DNA of 64,000 nt, from NCBI RefSeq assembly GCF_050948215.1, contig NC_135149.1:6243001-6307000 (forward strand). Direction: 5' to 3'. Positions 20,724-31,152 of the stretch are shown piece by piece (position 1 is the stretch's first letter; every line of letters begins with the position of its first letter). Under the pieces are notes generated by a model, which did no database searches, was not told the origin of the DNA, and worked only from the letters and a program-made list of their open reading frames with translations. The position numbers were made by a program, and so were the translations under genes. Source of the DNA: Halictus rubicundus. Lineage: Eukaryota > Arthropoda > Insecta > Hymenoptera > Halictidae.

Positions 20724-21613
20724 TAATGTATAATCATGTTTTTTCAAAATGTATTTGTCAAGAGTGATATTAACGAAAAGTCTTATTTCACTTCTGTGGT
20801 GGATGATTGATTTTTAAATTCAATCTGAAGTCTAAAGTTTATATAGTCCAGAAATCATTAAAATATTCTGGAAAACAAAGTTTTATGAAAATATAAATAT
20901 AGAACTGAAAAGTTCATTTATCTTTAATCATTTTGAATCTGTTGAGAAAAATTTAATATGTAAATTTCGTTAAGCTAAAAATCATGATTAAGGTTAAAAA
21001 AAGTTGAAATTTTCTGCTACATGTTAACTCGTTCTTATAACTTTCATAAATATTATGACTCATTGAAATGGCACAGTTAGTTACAATATGTTAGTTTTTA
21101 TACACACAACAGAAAGAGTAAGAAAGGTTATATTTCCTTTATGAGAAAAACCATGGTTCTGAGATGTCACCCACAATCTAATGTAGCGTGAACCAGTGAC
21201 ATTTGGTGTAGTGGGTGAAAGGTTAGCGCGGTAAAGTTCATCGTACAGCATTTACAAAGTTAACTTGATCCATTTTTATACTGATACACAAAGATTGCCA
21301 CGGAATTTCATTTCTATTTCCACATAAAATACCTACACACTTAAATTAAAAATTTTTACCACATCATAATTTCTGCAGGAAGAGTATTATAACAAAAGAA
21401 AATAATTGTATTGAAATCTTACAACTAATATTTCATACACTATATCACTAATTGGTTTTATTAACAAAAGTACACTAATATCATTTATGTTTTTCCTTCA
21501 TTATAAATATTCATCACTTATACATACACTTGTGGTTCAATTATCATGTGTTATTTATTCTAAAGAACAATTAAATTAAATTTCATCGCGATCGTCATAT
21601 ACAAACATATGTA
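20724..21613. other. AT-rich non-coding stretch
   Basis: No gene or known repeat recognised. Confidence 0.5.
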
Positions 21614-23468
21614 CAGGGTGTTCATTTGAAAACTTTCCAGCCGAATGCCTTGAAAAGTATAAAAGATATTAAAAAAGTGTAAAACGCGTGTCCAAGGATT
21701 TCGAGGGGGAAAGAGGGGGGCAGTATCAGTTTTTTATTTGGGTGGCGTTTTCAAGGTCATTTGAAGGTTAATTTTGTTTTTTCAAATGGAAACCTATATT
21801 TTTTATTATCGAATCTTATTGTACGTAAAAAGACCAGCAATTTTCGTACGATACTTTTTTTTACTAGTTTCGGAGATATTTAAAGAGAAGTAGAGCGAGC
21901 CATATTATTGTGTAAAATTCTTTCACGCAATCGTTGATGTTTTCCAATTCCACTAGCACGTACCGTTTGAAAAAAATTGTCCTCTATTGATCTCTACTCT
22001 TGATTGTACTACTTAGTAAAGTGTGAATCATCGTAATAAGAGATACTATATCGTAGTATAATTAATTGTATAAAATGGTGCATTCGTTAGAGGAACGAGT
22101 AGAAATAATCTTTATTTATGGAGCTGATGAGCGTGCCCGTCGAACTGCTGCTACGTTTAATGAGACAAATCCTGATACACATGTTTCTCACTTAATACAT
22201 GTCACAATTAGTTGCAAAGTTTAAGGAAACAGGATCGGTGATAAATTTAAAAAGAAACCAGCCAAAATTCATAAAAGAAGCTGATCAAATCGAAATTATA
22301 GGACAGTTTACTGTGAATCCTACGAGTTCAATTTGACAAGTTTCAATGGTAACTGGTGCATCAGTGGGATCTGTGCACAAATTACTTAAACATAACGAGT
22401 TTTATCCTTATAAAATGCAGCTGCATCAAAAGTTATTCGAAGATGACTTTGACAGGCGGATTGAGTTTTGTGAGGAATTAACAAATATGATCATTTAAAT
22501 GTCTCTTATGCCGCCGGCGCTCAATATGTTAAACGATGCTGTAAATCGTCATAACTGTAGTTATTGGAGTGTCGGAAATCCATATCGTCTTAGAGAAAGT
22601 AATACTCAATGACCGGAAAAAATAAATGTTTGGGCAGGCATTTTAGGAAATGCTATTATAGATCCTCTGTTTTTCCAAAAGAACTTGAATGGCAATCTGT
22701 ATTCACATTTTCTGATCGACATCATTGATCCAGTTATAACAAAAAATCTTGAAAACCAAAGAGATGAAAACGGAAATTTTTTTAAAATGAAGAACTTTTG
22801 TACTTCCAACATGATGGTGCACCCCCGCATTACACGTTACCAGTTCGCCAGTAGTTAAACAATCGATTCCCACTAAGATGGATCGGTAGAAGAGGTGTTA
22901 TTGAGTGGCCACCAAGATCACCAGATCTAATTCCAGTCGACTTCTTTTTTTGGGGACACTGAAAGTCTGTTGTTTATAAAACACAACCAGAAAGCGTCAA
23001 CGATTTGCGTCGCAGAATTGTACAGGAATGTAGAGCTATTCCAACAGATACCTTAAAAAATGTTCGTTCAGAATTTGAGAATCGTCTGTATTATTGTTTA
23101 GAAAACAACGGAGAACATTTTGAAAATTTGTTATAGTTATAAAGAAATTACAATCTTTCTCTCAGTATTAGTACGACTCGCTTTACTTTTCTTCAAATAT
23201 CTCCGAAACTAGTGCGCAGATAAAAAAGAGTATCCTACGAACATTGCTGGTCTTTTTACGTACAATAAGATCCCATAATAAAAAATATAGGTTTCCATTT
23301 GAAAAAACAAAATTGACCTTTAAATGATCTTGAAAACGCCACCCACATAAAAACTGATACTGCCTCCATCTTTCCCCTTCGAAATCCTTGGACACGTGTT
23401 TTACACTTTTTTAATATCTTTCATACTTTTCGAGATATTCGGCTGGAATGTTTGAAATTAACACCCTG
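21614..23468 (+). mobile_element. DD41D mariner, second family, full length
   Basis: CAGGGTGTTCATTTG at the left and its complement ending AACACCCTG at the right are flanked by TA on both sides. The inverted arms are about 290 bp (21614-21903 and 23178-23468). They contain TCAAGGTCA at 21751, with a decayed match in the right arm. The plus-strand transposase is broken. A terminal-arm fragment of the same family cuts the Gypsy at 34903. Confidence 0.9.
22075..23136 (+). pseudogene. Decayed DD41D mariner transposase
   Basis: The ATG at 22075 opens MVHSLEERVEIIFIYGADER, an N-terminal HTH typical of the group. It continues, in shifted frames, through KFKETGSVINLKRNQP, NRHNCSYWS, NVWAGILG, FQHDGAPPH (second catalytic D) and RSPDLIPVDFFFWG (third D). 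I count 41 residues between the last two aspartates, across a stop codon. The segment expected to hold the first catalytic D is badly degraded near 22500. Stops occur near 22217, 22336 and 22497. The final stop is at 23134-23136, just before the right arm. It cannot give an active enzyme. Confidence 0.8.
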
Positions 23469-23639
23469 TATAATAAAAGAAAATCTCTCTTAAATGAGAA
23501 CAGCTGTTACAACAAACGTTTATGTTGCTCGACTACCATCATTAGGAGCAATAATTCACTCAGCCAGATAAACATTTTATTCCTACTTTAATCATTTTAA
23601 CAAGCTGAAAATGATAGATTGGCATTCTGAAATCATTTT

Positions 23640-23705
23640 AACCCCTTTACTATTTTAAATTGCACCTACTCATTTTTGCCATAAGTGCATAAAATCCGCA
23701 GTCTA
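23640..23705. repeat. Right half of a hAT-type MITE
   Basis: It matches the right end of 4516-4715: TTTAAATTGCACCTACTCAT, then ATAAAATCCGCAGTCTA. The left half is replaced by unrelated sequence. Confidence 0.75.
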
Positions 23706-24227
23706 GTAATAACATAAATTAATTAAAAAGAATATTTCTATTTACATTTGTCGTTTGTGTTGACGTATAACGAAGTGAGCAACATATAGCAATCAAAGTA
23801 TTTGCATCCCTTGCAGCCGAAGGGTTGATTTTACCCTGCAAATCGGATCGTATTTGAACGTCGGTTGAGTTCGACAATTCAATTTTTCCGGTGCCCAAAT
23901 AAAGGCGTTCTACTTCTACGGAATGGGGGATCTCATATGCATGAAAGTCCAGTGAAATTCATAAGGATCTCGTAACGGGGAAGAAAATCCGCGTTCTATA
24001 GGCGTGCGTGACTTCATTACACTTCGAAGCAATGGCGTCGCTTCGTCCCGCAGTCTTTAAACGAGTCGACCTCCTATCTTTCTTCGCTGCCATCCCTTCC
24101 CCTCTCTCCCTCACTCTTTGTCTCTTTCTCTGCTCTCGTTCCCTCGTTCCAGCAATCTGGAACCGTTGCACTGCCACGCCGGGGCGAGAGGAGTCCGCTT
24201 GTCCGTCGAGCGAAATTATACGAGAAA
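23706..24227. other. CpG-containing stretch upstream of a candidate exon
   Basis: Base composition becomes balanced after 23980, with a pyrimidine-rich run at 24075-24150. Overlapping open frames on both strands (23959-24268) show no recognisable domain. The composition would suit a promoter and 5' UTR, but no TATA or initiator is compelling. Confidence 0.35.
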
Positions 24228-24279
24228 ATGCACGGCCTGGTCGAGCACGTAATCGGTTTGCTTAGCAAAGAATCAAAAG
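24228..24279 (+). CDS. Candidate first coding exon (weak)
   Basis: An ATG in context GAAAATG opens 17 codons (MHGLVEHVIGLLSKESK) and meets AAAAG/GTAAGT, a strong splice donor, at 24279/24280 in phase 1. The CpG-rich lead-in sets it apart from the AT-rich surroundings and makes it the best host-exon candidate in the window. I do not recognise the peptide and no downstream exon can be identified. It may be the start of a gene with long introns, or chance. Confidence 0.3.
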
Positions 24280-25000
24280 GTAAGTAGACGGCCTTCGCAG
24301 GCCATCGACCGGCTGCGCGGGCATTTGTTGTCGCGTGAACTTACACGGTCTTTATCTCCGCGCCGATGCATATCAATGAAGCGACTCTCGTGCACGACCC
24401 AGAAAAAGTAATTGATACGAATACCTTTTTAATAAAACCGAGCAACCGGTTATTTTTAGCCACCGCCTCGAGAAAGCTATTAGGACGCGTTTAACAGCGG
24501 TCACGAAGATACCTACTGTTTGCAGTTTGGATTACCTGCCTTCCGTACGCGAGGACTGAATTACTATCGTTGCGAAATTATTGCTCCAGAAACGACAGAA
24601 CTCGCGAGCTATCAGTTAGCGCGGATCATTATGCATTTGTGGTGTATACAGAATTTAGATATATTAACACTTTGAGGACGAATGTCAACATATCGATGAC
24701 AACAGCTAATATTTATTATACCTATGCAATATCTAGCGGTGAATATATTTAATATATACAGTTCGTTGATTCTATAACACCACCAAATTAGTGCTATCCA
24801 AAATGAATTCAAAGAGTCACGCAGAAATTATATTTCTTATAGACACGAATTTAAAAAATGTATTTTGGAATATTGCGACACTAGGTCCACATCAAAACGT
24901 TGTAACAAGCAACTTTTAGAGCACAATATCACTGTATTATTTGTTACCCCATGATAATATTAGAACGCACCATACGGAATCATACAAAGAGCCTAACTAG
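24280..25000. other. Possible intron or intergenic sequence
   Basis: No coding features recognised; CpG content falls off after about 24620. Confidence 0.4.
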
Positions 25001-25290
25001 TTAAGGGGCTCAAAACCGCCATCCAGCCGATTTTGATCGCAAATAGCTCGTTCGATAGCTTACCAAGAAAGAACCCTTTCTGCCAAGTTTTAGTCCTATA
25101 CCTCGTCTGTAATGGTAGTTACGGGGAATAAACGGAAAACCCATTTTTGCCCCATTTTCCCTATTTAATCGCATCTGAAGATTTTAAAACAAAACTGACC
25201 GATATAAAATATCCAACCACATATACGAGAATTTTTTCCGATTATTCAGTTACAAACTTTCGTTGTAAAAAATGAAAACACGATAACATT
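25001..25290 (+). repeat. Dispersed repeat, copy 1 of 3
   Basis: It aligns with the reverse complement of 46586-46770 (TTCGATAG, GGTAGTTRYGG and TTTTCCCTATTTAAT-like blocks), and its later part aligns with 57421-57640 (GAATTTTTTCYGATTWTTCAG). The element class is unknown; no ends or open frames were found. Confidence 0.6.
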
Positions 25291-25550
25291 GGAACGAATA
25301 TAAACGAATATCAAAGTTTAAGAGCACTTTGGACATTAATTCAATAAAGTATTGTCATCTATACTATCTCCAATTTTTTCTTTTTTTTTGCTAGGATGTA
25401 TCATGGTTAAAGGAAATAAAAACCAATTTTTTGACGTCTTTTTGAAGTTATGCCTGTTGTTTCTCTGAATTCTTTAAATATATTACGGAATGTTGAACAT
25501 TTCAACATTTGGAGTAACATTTTGCAGACTGGAAAAGCTACTATAATGTA

Positions 25551-26792
25551 TTAGGGGGGCTCATAAGTAATCAATTATTTTGAAATCTAAAACAAACCTT
25601 GTAGTAAATTCAATTCAATTTTTTTTATTTCCAAATTTATTATATAATCTCCATCATTATCAAGTACAGTTTGTCATCTTTCCTGCAAATTTTCAACCCC
25701 TCTCTTATAGAAATCCAGGGTTCGTGAAGCAAAATATGACTCGAGGTGCCTCCTTACATCTTCTACAGAAGTGAATGTTTTATTTCTTAAATAATACTCG
25801 AGAGATCTGAAATGATGATAGTCAGAGGGAGCAATATCCGGAAAGTACGGGGGGTGCGATAAAACTTCCAATTGCAATTCTTTGAGTTTTTCCTGAGTTT
25901 TACACCTTTTCTGTGGACTAAAGATGCCCTCTTTTTCAATAGTTCTGAATACAGCCGTTGTAATTGCTGACAATACAACTCAGCAGTAACTGTTTCTCCA
26001 GGTTTCAACAAGTCAAAGTGAATTATTCCACGACAGTTCCACCAAATGCACAGTAACACCTTTCTAAGTGATAAGCTAGGTTTAGGGGTTGATATTGCGG
26101 TTTGATTTGTAGAAAGCCATTGTTTGGAACGCTTTATGTTATCATAAAGAATCCATTTTTCATCTCCGGTAACGATTCTGCTAAGAAATGAATCTCTACG
26201 AAATCTGGATAGCAATGAAGTGGAAATTGATCGACCAATATTCTTGTTGGTCTCAGTTAATTGATGCGGTACCCATATTCCTTGCCTATATGCCATTCCC
26301 ATTTCGTGTAGGTGCCTTTGTATAGTTGACCATGTGGACCCAAGGCTTCTCGATAATTCTTGTATACTTAATTTTGGATCAGCTTCCACTAGAGATTTTA
26401 GGGTGTCATTATCAAATTCAACTGGTTGTCCACTTCGAGGCCTGTCAGAGAGATCATAATCACCTGCAGCAAACCTTCTGAACAACGTTGACCCTTGTTG
26501 ACCTTCAATACATCTCCATACACATCGCAAATTTTCTTCGTTGTTACCGTTGCATTAAATCCCGCATGAAAATGAAAAAGTATGCAATGACGAATATGAT
26601 CCTTGGAAGGTACGGACGCCACCATTTTATTACAGGGTTGTAAAAAAAAATTATACTTTTTAGAATATTTTGAACCCAGGCTGCTTTACCGAAAATTGTA
26701 ATGAAATACGTGTTTCCTCTTCAACGATCGGTATAGAACTAAAGGCAAAACAAATTCTTTGCAAATAATTGATTACTTATGGGTACCCCTAA
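25551..26792 (-). mobile_element. DD34D mariner, copy 1
   Basis: The 1242-bp element has ends TTAGGGGGGCTCATAAGT and the complement of TTAGGGGTACCCATAAGT, both continuing AATCAATTATTT, with TA on each side. Related copies are at 54618-55852 and 63311-64000+. The transposase lies on the minus strand and lacks the second catalytic aspartate. Confidence 0.92.
25620..26625 (-). pseudogene. Mariner (DD34D) transposase lacking the second catalytic Asp
   Basis: The frame starts MVASVPSKDHIRHCILFHFH at 26625, with the HTH and LGSTWSTIQRHLHEMG DNA-binding region in a second frame. The mariner hallmark WVPHQL, the first catalytic Asp in TGDEKWILYDN, and FPDIAPSDYHHF (third Asp) follow. The HDNA.PH block that carries the second Asp in active mariners is missing: HRKGV joins almost directly to the following QEKLKEL, and here the join also shifts the frame. 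A second frameshift lies near 26510, where CQRW-type sequence changes frame. The copy at 54618 has the same deletion. It is a defective enzyme in a well-kept element. Confidence 0.88.
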
Positions 26793-27836
26793 TACTAAAC
26801 GAAAACCAGTAATGCCCCAGATGAGAAAAGCCACCATAGTACATTTTCATTTTTAACAATACCGTAATTATCCTTTGAGATTTCCAAAGCATTTTTTCGG
26901 ACAGAACGCTTTCCTTACACAACTCGATAATAAAAACTTTATGCAGATATTCAACAACACTATGAAAACAACTATGGAATACTATGGAATAAAATTTCAT
27001 TGAACTGTAGCCAACGGGTTCTCGATAGAAATACGTCCCTTTAAGTTCAACTAATCCTACATTCCGTAATCGGTACGAAGGTAATGAAAACTATTCAAAC
27101 GAGATCCATAACGTGCGCTAAGTAAGCCGAGACCACCAAATTAAAGGAAGTTCGAGCGGTCGAAATGAAATACCCGTAAAGACAGTGGAGCCCGAAGCGA
27201 CAGGAGTCGAAGATCAATTAAATCGCTTTATCGCTGTCCAAAGTTTCGTCGTCGTCCCCCCGGACGAGTAACAGCACATTAAAATTTAATGCGCGAGAAC
27301 TTCATCAAACGGCCGACTCTCAAATCGCTGATCCCGCTAGATACTTTCCACTTCTCGTTCGCGGAGAGCTTTCGCCGTGTCTGATTCGCCCTGGATGGAT
27401 TTTAAGAAAGTTTTCTCGACGGTGGTCATTTTTCATTTATACCGGGCAACGTTCCCCAAAGTTGCATTCAATAGTGGACACCATAAATCAATTTCCAAAC
27501 TCGCCGTTCGAAGTCAACTTTGTACTAGCGTTTCCGGCGAGCCCGAGAGGTCGCCAGCTAATTCCGCGAAGGTCAAGGAGGATCAAGATGCAAAATTTTC
27601 TTCGGGGATCGTGCGGATGCGATCTAGGCGAACCCACGGAGTTTCTAATCGCTGTGCCACGTAGATGTTTCATAGCTCCGGGCGTGCGCGTTTCGAATTC
27701 ACCACCTGTTCTACTCGGGAACACGCTCCTACAGAATCTTTGGGCGTTTCGGACGCGGATTCTTGAAGAGGCACGGGGGAACAGAATTCGAAGGTTTTCG
27801 AATGCTATGAAGTTGGCCAGAAGGTCTTCTCGTCTT
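26793..27836. other. Stretch without recognised gene
   Basis: From about 27180 to 27880 the composition is balanced and CpG-rich, with overlapping open frames of 95 to 151 codons on both strands (27377-27926). None shows a recognisable domain or codon pattern, so I do not call a gene. It could be a host regulatory or UTR region. Confidence 0.35.
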
Positions 27837-27868
27837 ACAGTGGTGGACAAAAGTATTGGAACTGAACG
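27837..27868 (+). repeat. Tc1-type terminal motif, solitary
   Basis: ACAGTGGTGGACAAAAGTAT resembles Tc1-like terminal repeats. No second end or transposase was found. Confidence 0.3.
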
Positions 27869-27959
27869 AAATTCCATGTACACCCCGCGACAAAATTATA
27901 CTGGACGAGCCACCTAACTTGATCACCTCGAATAACGTCTAAATTATGCGTTGTATAAA

Positions 27960-29100
27960 ATAATTATTTCTACAGATGTTACATGGTGTCAAGGAGACAT
28001 GATGTAATGTGTTTGTTTTTAAAAACTAACAAATTTAAAACGGAATTAATAATAAATGAACCATATGTAAAATTAATAATATGAAACTTACACAAATTAT
28101 AATAGCAGTAAACAAAATTGACAAACTTAACAAATCGCTATTCGCTATCCGACTCATTCTCAGTGCTTTGAAGGTGATCCCCATTCACGTTCTTTCAAAC
28201 AATATCGATCTATCCTTACATTCTTATTACTTTTCCAAAAGGTATAAAACATATATTAAAAACAAATTAAGAATACATAAAAATGATTGATATATAATTA
28301 TTGCAAAATTTTATTATGCATAAAAATGATTATTATATGATTATTAATAACAATTTCCATCCTAATACGAATTGTTCTATAACAGTAAATTCCGCACTGT
28401 GACTGTGGCGGACAAATGGCAAAATTTTGGATAAAAATACGAATTTGTTTACGAATGTATACTTATTGTTAATTATTCACAGAAAATGAAATTTAACAAT
28501 ACAACTAATAAGTTTAAAACGAAATTAACAAATTTTCCACAATAGATCCTTTGGGGAAGGTATAGGCCCTTCCTAAAAAGGTTATAAAATTAAGAGTAGC
28601 AGTTAGTTGCAAACAAAACTATAAAATTCTTAAACTGTAACAAGTAATATACCCGAGTATGTAAGAATCTCAGGATATATTTTGCCGTTTTTGTTATATG
28701 TTAATTTGAAGTTTTATATGCAATTAATAAATAAAACTACCGTTAAAAATTTATATAAAAAATAAATCTACCTTATTAAATGTAAAAAGAATGCATATAC
28801 TTTGGTGAGCACTTTCCATTATACAGAATTATTGTTGCAACACTCATCTATAATTAATGTAATATTTCTCGATTTTTGGCACTCTAGAGAGTGCGGCCAT
28901 GGCAAAATTTTCTACAAAAATCTAAATTTGGTTACTAATGTACATGCGATGGTAATTATTCACAAAAATTGAAATTTATCAATGAAATTAATTAATTAAG
29001 AAAAAATTAACAATATTTATGCATAAAAGTGATTATTAAGTGATTTTTAAATGATTAATAATATCAATTTCCTCCTAATATGCAGTTTTGCCAAAATAAT
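27960..29100. repeat. Degenerate long-unit tandem repeat
   Basis: Two modules recur. X (TGGCAAAATTTTS, TTATTCACARAAA, AAATTAACAA) lies at 28396-28540 and 28878-29010, with its tail also at 28023-28055. Y (TATGCATAAAARTGATTATTA, ATTTCCWCCTAAT) lies at 28311-28385 and 29011-29094. The order Y-X then X-Y fits a decayed tandem array or elements inserted in series. Confidence 0.5.
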
Positions 29101-29129
29101 TTATCGTACATCGTGATATACACGTGTAT

Positions 29130-29330
29130 GTACGACTCGGACCGTGCGGGCAAGGCTGCATGCATTAGTCGCACGGATTGTAACAGCTACGTGGCCAGCT
29201 TCGGCTGTGCTACGGCCCACCCCCACTTCGCTGAGTCACGTGCCCGTAGCTGTGATCACGGGCATCCTTGGGCGCCCTTTCCTGTTAATAGACATGCTGA
29301 GCAGCTCTGGACTTCAGCAGATATTTTAAC
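29130..29330 (+). repeat. GC-rich dispersed repeat, copy 1
   Basis: Long blocks are shared with 39510-39650: CAGCTACGTGGCCAGCT and GTCACGTGCCCGTAGCT, in the same order and spacing. It is GC-rich within AT-rich DNA. Open frames here lack motifs. A SINE or MITE is possible, but no Pol III box pair or ends were found. Confidence 0.6.
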
Positions 29331-30089
29331 TTGAATATTGCTAAGAGAACCGCGAATGGTGTCTGATAAATTTCCGGTGTAAAATAGTTAATAAGCGAAA
29401 AATAGTTAATATATAGTAAAAATCTTCTGAAATAGCATGGTAACGAAAAATCCGATGAAGATTCTCAAGAAAATTTTTTTTATTTACCCTTCTCACAGAA
29501 GGATCATATTAACAATGTGATATAGTTTCTTACATTATAGGAGTATAATAAGAGAATATTTAAATTGCAATATAAGCGAACATTATGGATGCATCTACCC
29601 GGTTTTTGGGCAGTTCGTAAAAAGCCCGATGGTTATCAAAGAAATTAGGCAATCGAAAATCGACCTAACGATCTACGAACCTAATTTCAAGGTTATTAGA
29701 CCGACAGAGTGAATGCGGTCCTGCGGAGGGTTAGACCGTGCTCGTCTCATTCTCGAGAATGAATCGCGCGCTTTGTGTTCGAAGGGAGATTTAAGGTCTT
29801 CCAAGGAATTCCCTCTGTATAGTCTTGTGCTTGTGTCTTGGTGGGACCATCTTTCTCTTCAGAATCATGCAGACCCGTCCGACCCGCTGCATTGCGCCGC
29901 GGCGGTCTGGGAATGCCGCCGTTCTCAGACGCAAGGACCCAGAGAGATAATGCATCTAAAAGGGGAACGAAACGATATCCGGCCGATAGGTGTTATTAAC
30001 TCGAATATTATTCTATGATTGCGATTTGCTGTATTCAAGCTAATTGCATGTCGAAGGATCTGTTCTTTGTCCCATTGTTCCTTTTTTCT
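29331..30089. other. Stretch without recognised gene
   Basis: A CpG-rich patch at 29700-29960 contains an open frame (29713-30018) without a recognisable domain. The sequence ends at the Transib target duplication. Confidence 0.4.
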
Positions 30090-30362
30090 CGTCGCACAGT
30101 GGTCCCAAAGCCGGAAAACGTGGCCAAAATCTAAAATATGTACTTTTAGCGAGTTAAGTTTTAAGTATGGGGTTAGTTACTCTAAGAGTGTTTCTAAGTG
30201 GGGGTAAACAGCAGAAAGGTCGTTTTTTATACCTGATCAACAGTCACAGTCCGAACTTCGAGTTTATTAGACCGTACCTTCTTAAGCTTGTGAAGCCCAT
30301 TGCGAATTTTAAGTGCACAGTGTACAAATTGTCGAGAAACACATCGATTTTAATTGTGCATT

Positions 30363-30381
30363 ATGGATGCTGTTTGTGCAG
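30363..30381 (+). CDS. Candidate mini-exon inside the Transib left flank (weak)
   Basis: ATG plus six codons (MDAVCA) runs into G/GTAAGT, phase 1. It could be the first exon of the original Transib transposase gene, but it is too short to identify. Confidence 0.15.
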
Positions 30382-30442
30382 GTAAGTTGCATAGTTTTTA
30401 GAGTCAAATGTTCATTGTTAACTGATAACTATGTATGCAAAA

Positions 30443-30461
30443 GAGAGAGAGAGAGAGAGAG
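30443..30461 (+). repeat. Short (GA)n microsatellite
   Basis: A run of about nine GA dinucleotides inside the Transib left flank. Confidence 0.8.
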
Positions 30462-30756
30462 TAAAAGTGAAGGCATACATTTTTAAGATGTAATGTGAAA
30501 GTTGCAAATCTCGCACAATCAATCGTTAAAACTTGTTGGAGCTTCTACTACATAGTATTATCTTGCAATTCTAAGAAAAATTAGCTGCTTTTAGCTGCCT
30601 ATGGAGTCGTAGCACTGTTTTTTGTAACGCAGACTAGGTATTTTATGTGCTTTCCTTGTATTTCTTGTCAAATTGTGAGAGATATGCACTAAGCCTTTCT
30701 GTAAAATTTAAACAGATTTTGAATATGTAGGAGTTTGTTACATATATATACATTAA

Positions 30757-30955
30757 TGTTGGTGACGATCGATCGTCGGCAGTCAGCTGGGACGATCTGA
30801 CATTCATCCGTTTGTCTCGTCTGCTCGTTTCACTGGTAACCGGTTGTCATTACAAGCCGACGATCGATTTGTTTATAACAACCTGATGTTTGAGCGTGAA
30901 CAGCGTAACACCAGAATTTGTAAAACCGTCAAAGAATAAAGATCTTCTTCCTACA
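30757..30955 (+). repeat. Gypsy 5' LTR, start uncertain
   Basis: The proposed LTR runs from TGTTGG to CCTACA, and the primer-binding site follows 2 bp later. An AATAAA lies at 30936. It carries the perfect palindrome GACGATCGATCGTC (30764-30777) and a longer inverted pair (30768-30780 with 30857-30869). No 3' LTR exists to confirm the left edge, so only the right edge is firm. Confidence 0.55.
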
Positions 30956-30957
30956 AA

Positions 30958-30976
30958 TCTCAGAAGTGGGATACGA
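30958..30976 (+). promoter_or_regulatory. Gypsy primer-binding site, tRNA-Leu type
   Basis: TCTCAGAAGTGGGATACGAA is close to the complement of the 3' end of a tRNA-Leu (TGTCAGAAGTGGGATTCGAA in insects). It fixes the right boundary of the 5' LTR. Confidence 0.7.
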
Positions 30977-31152
30977 AAGACATTTTGTGATAGTGCGTGA
31001 AATTTCGTAAATTTTGTTCGCGACTATTGAATTTCGGAGAGTTTGGTATCGTATCTTTGGTGTGAGAGGTGATTTAGTGGCGGTTGTGATCGTGAACTTT
31101 TGGACTTTCGTTTGATATCGATTCTGTGCGCTTTGAAAATTGGTGACTCGCG

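Noticed and set aside
27377..27926. Four overlapping frames of 65-151 codons
   Set aside because: No domain, conflicting strands; compositional absence of stop codons is sufficient.
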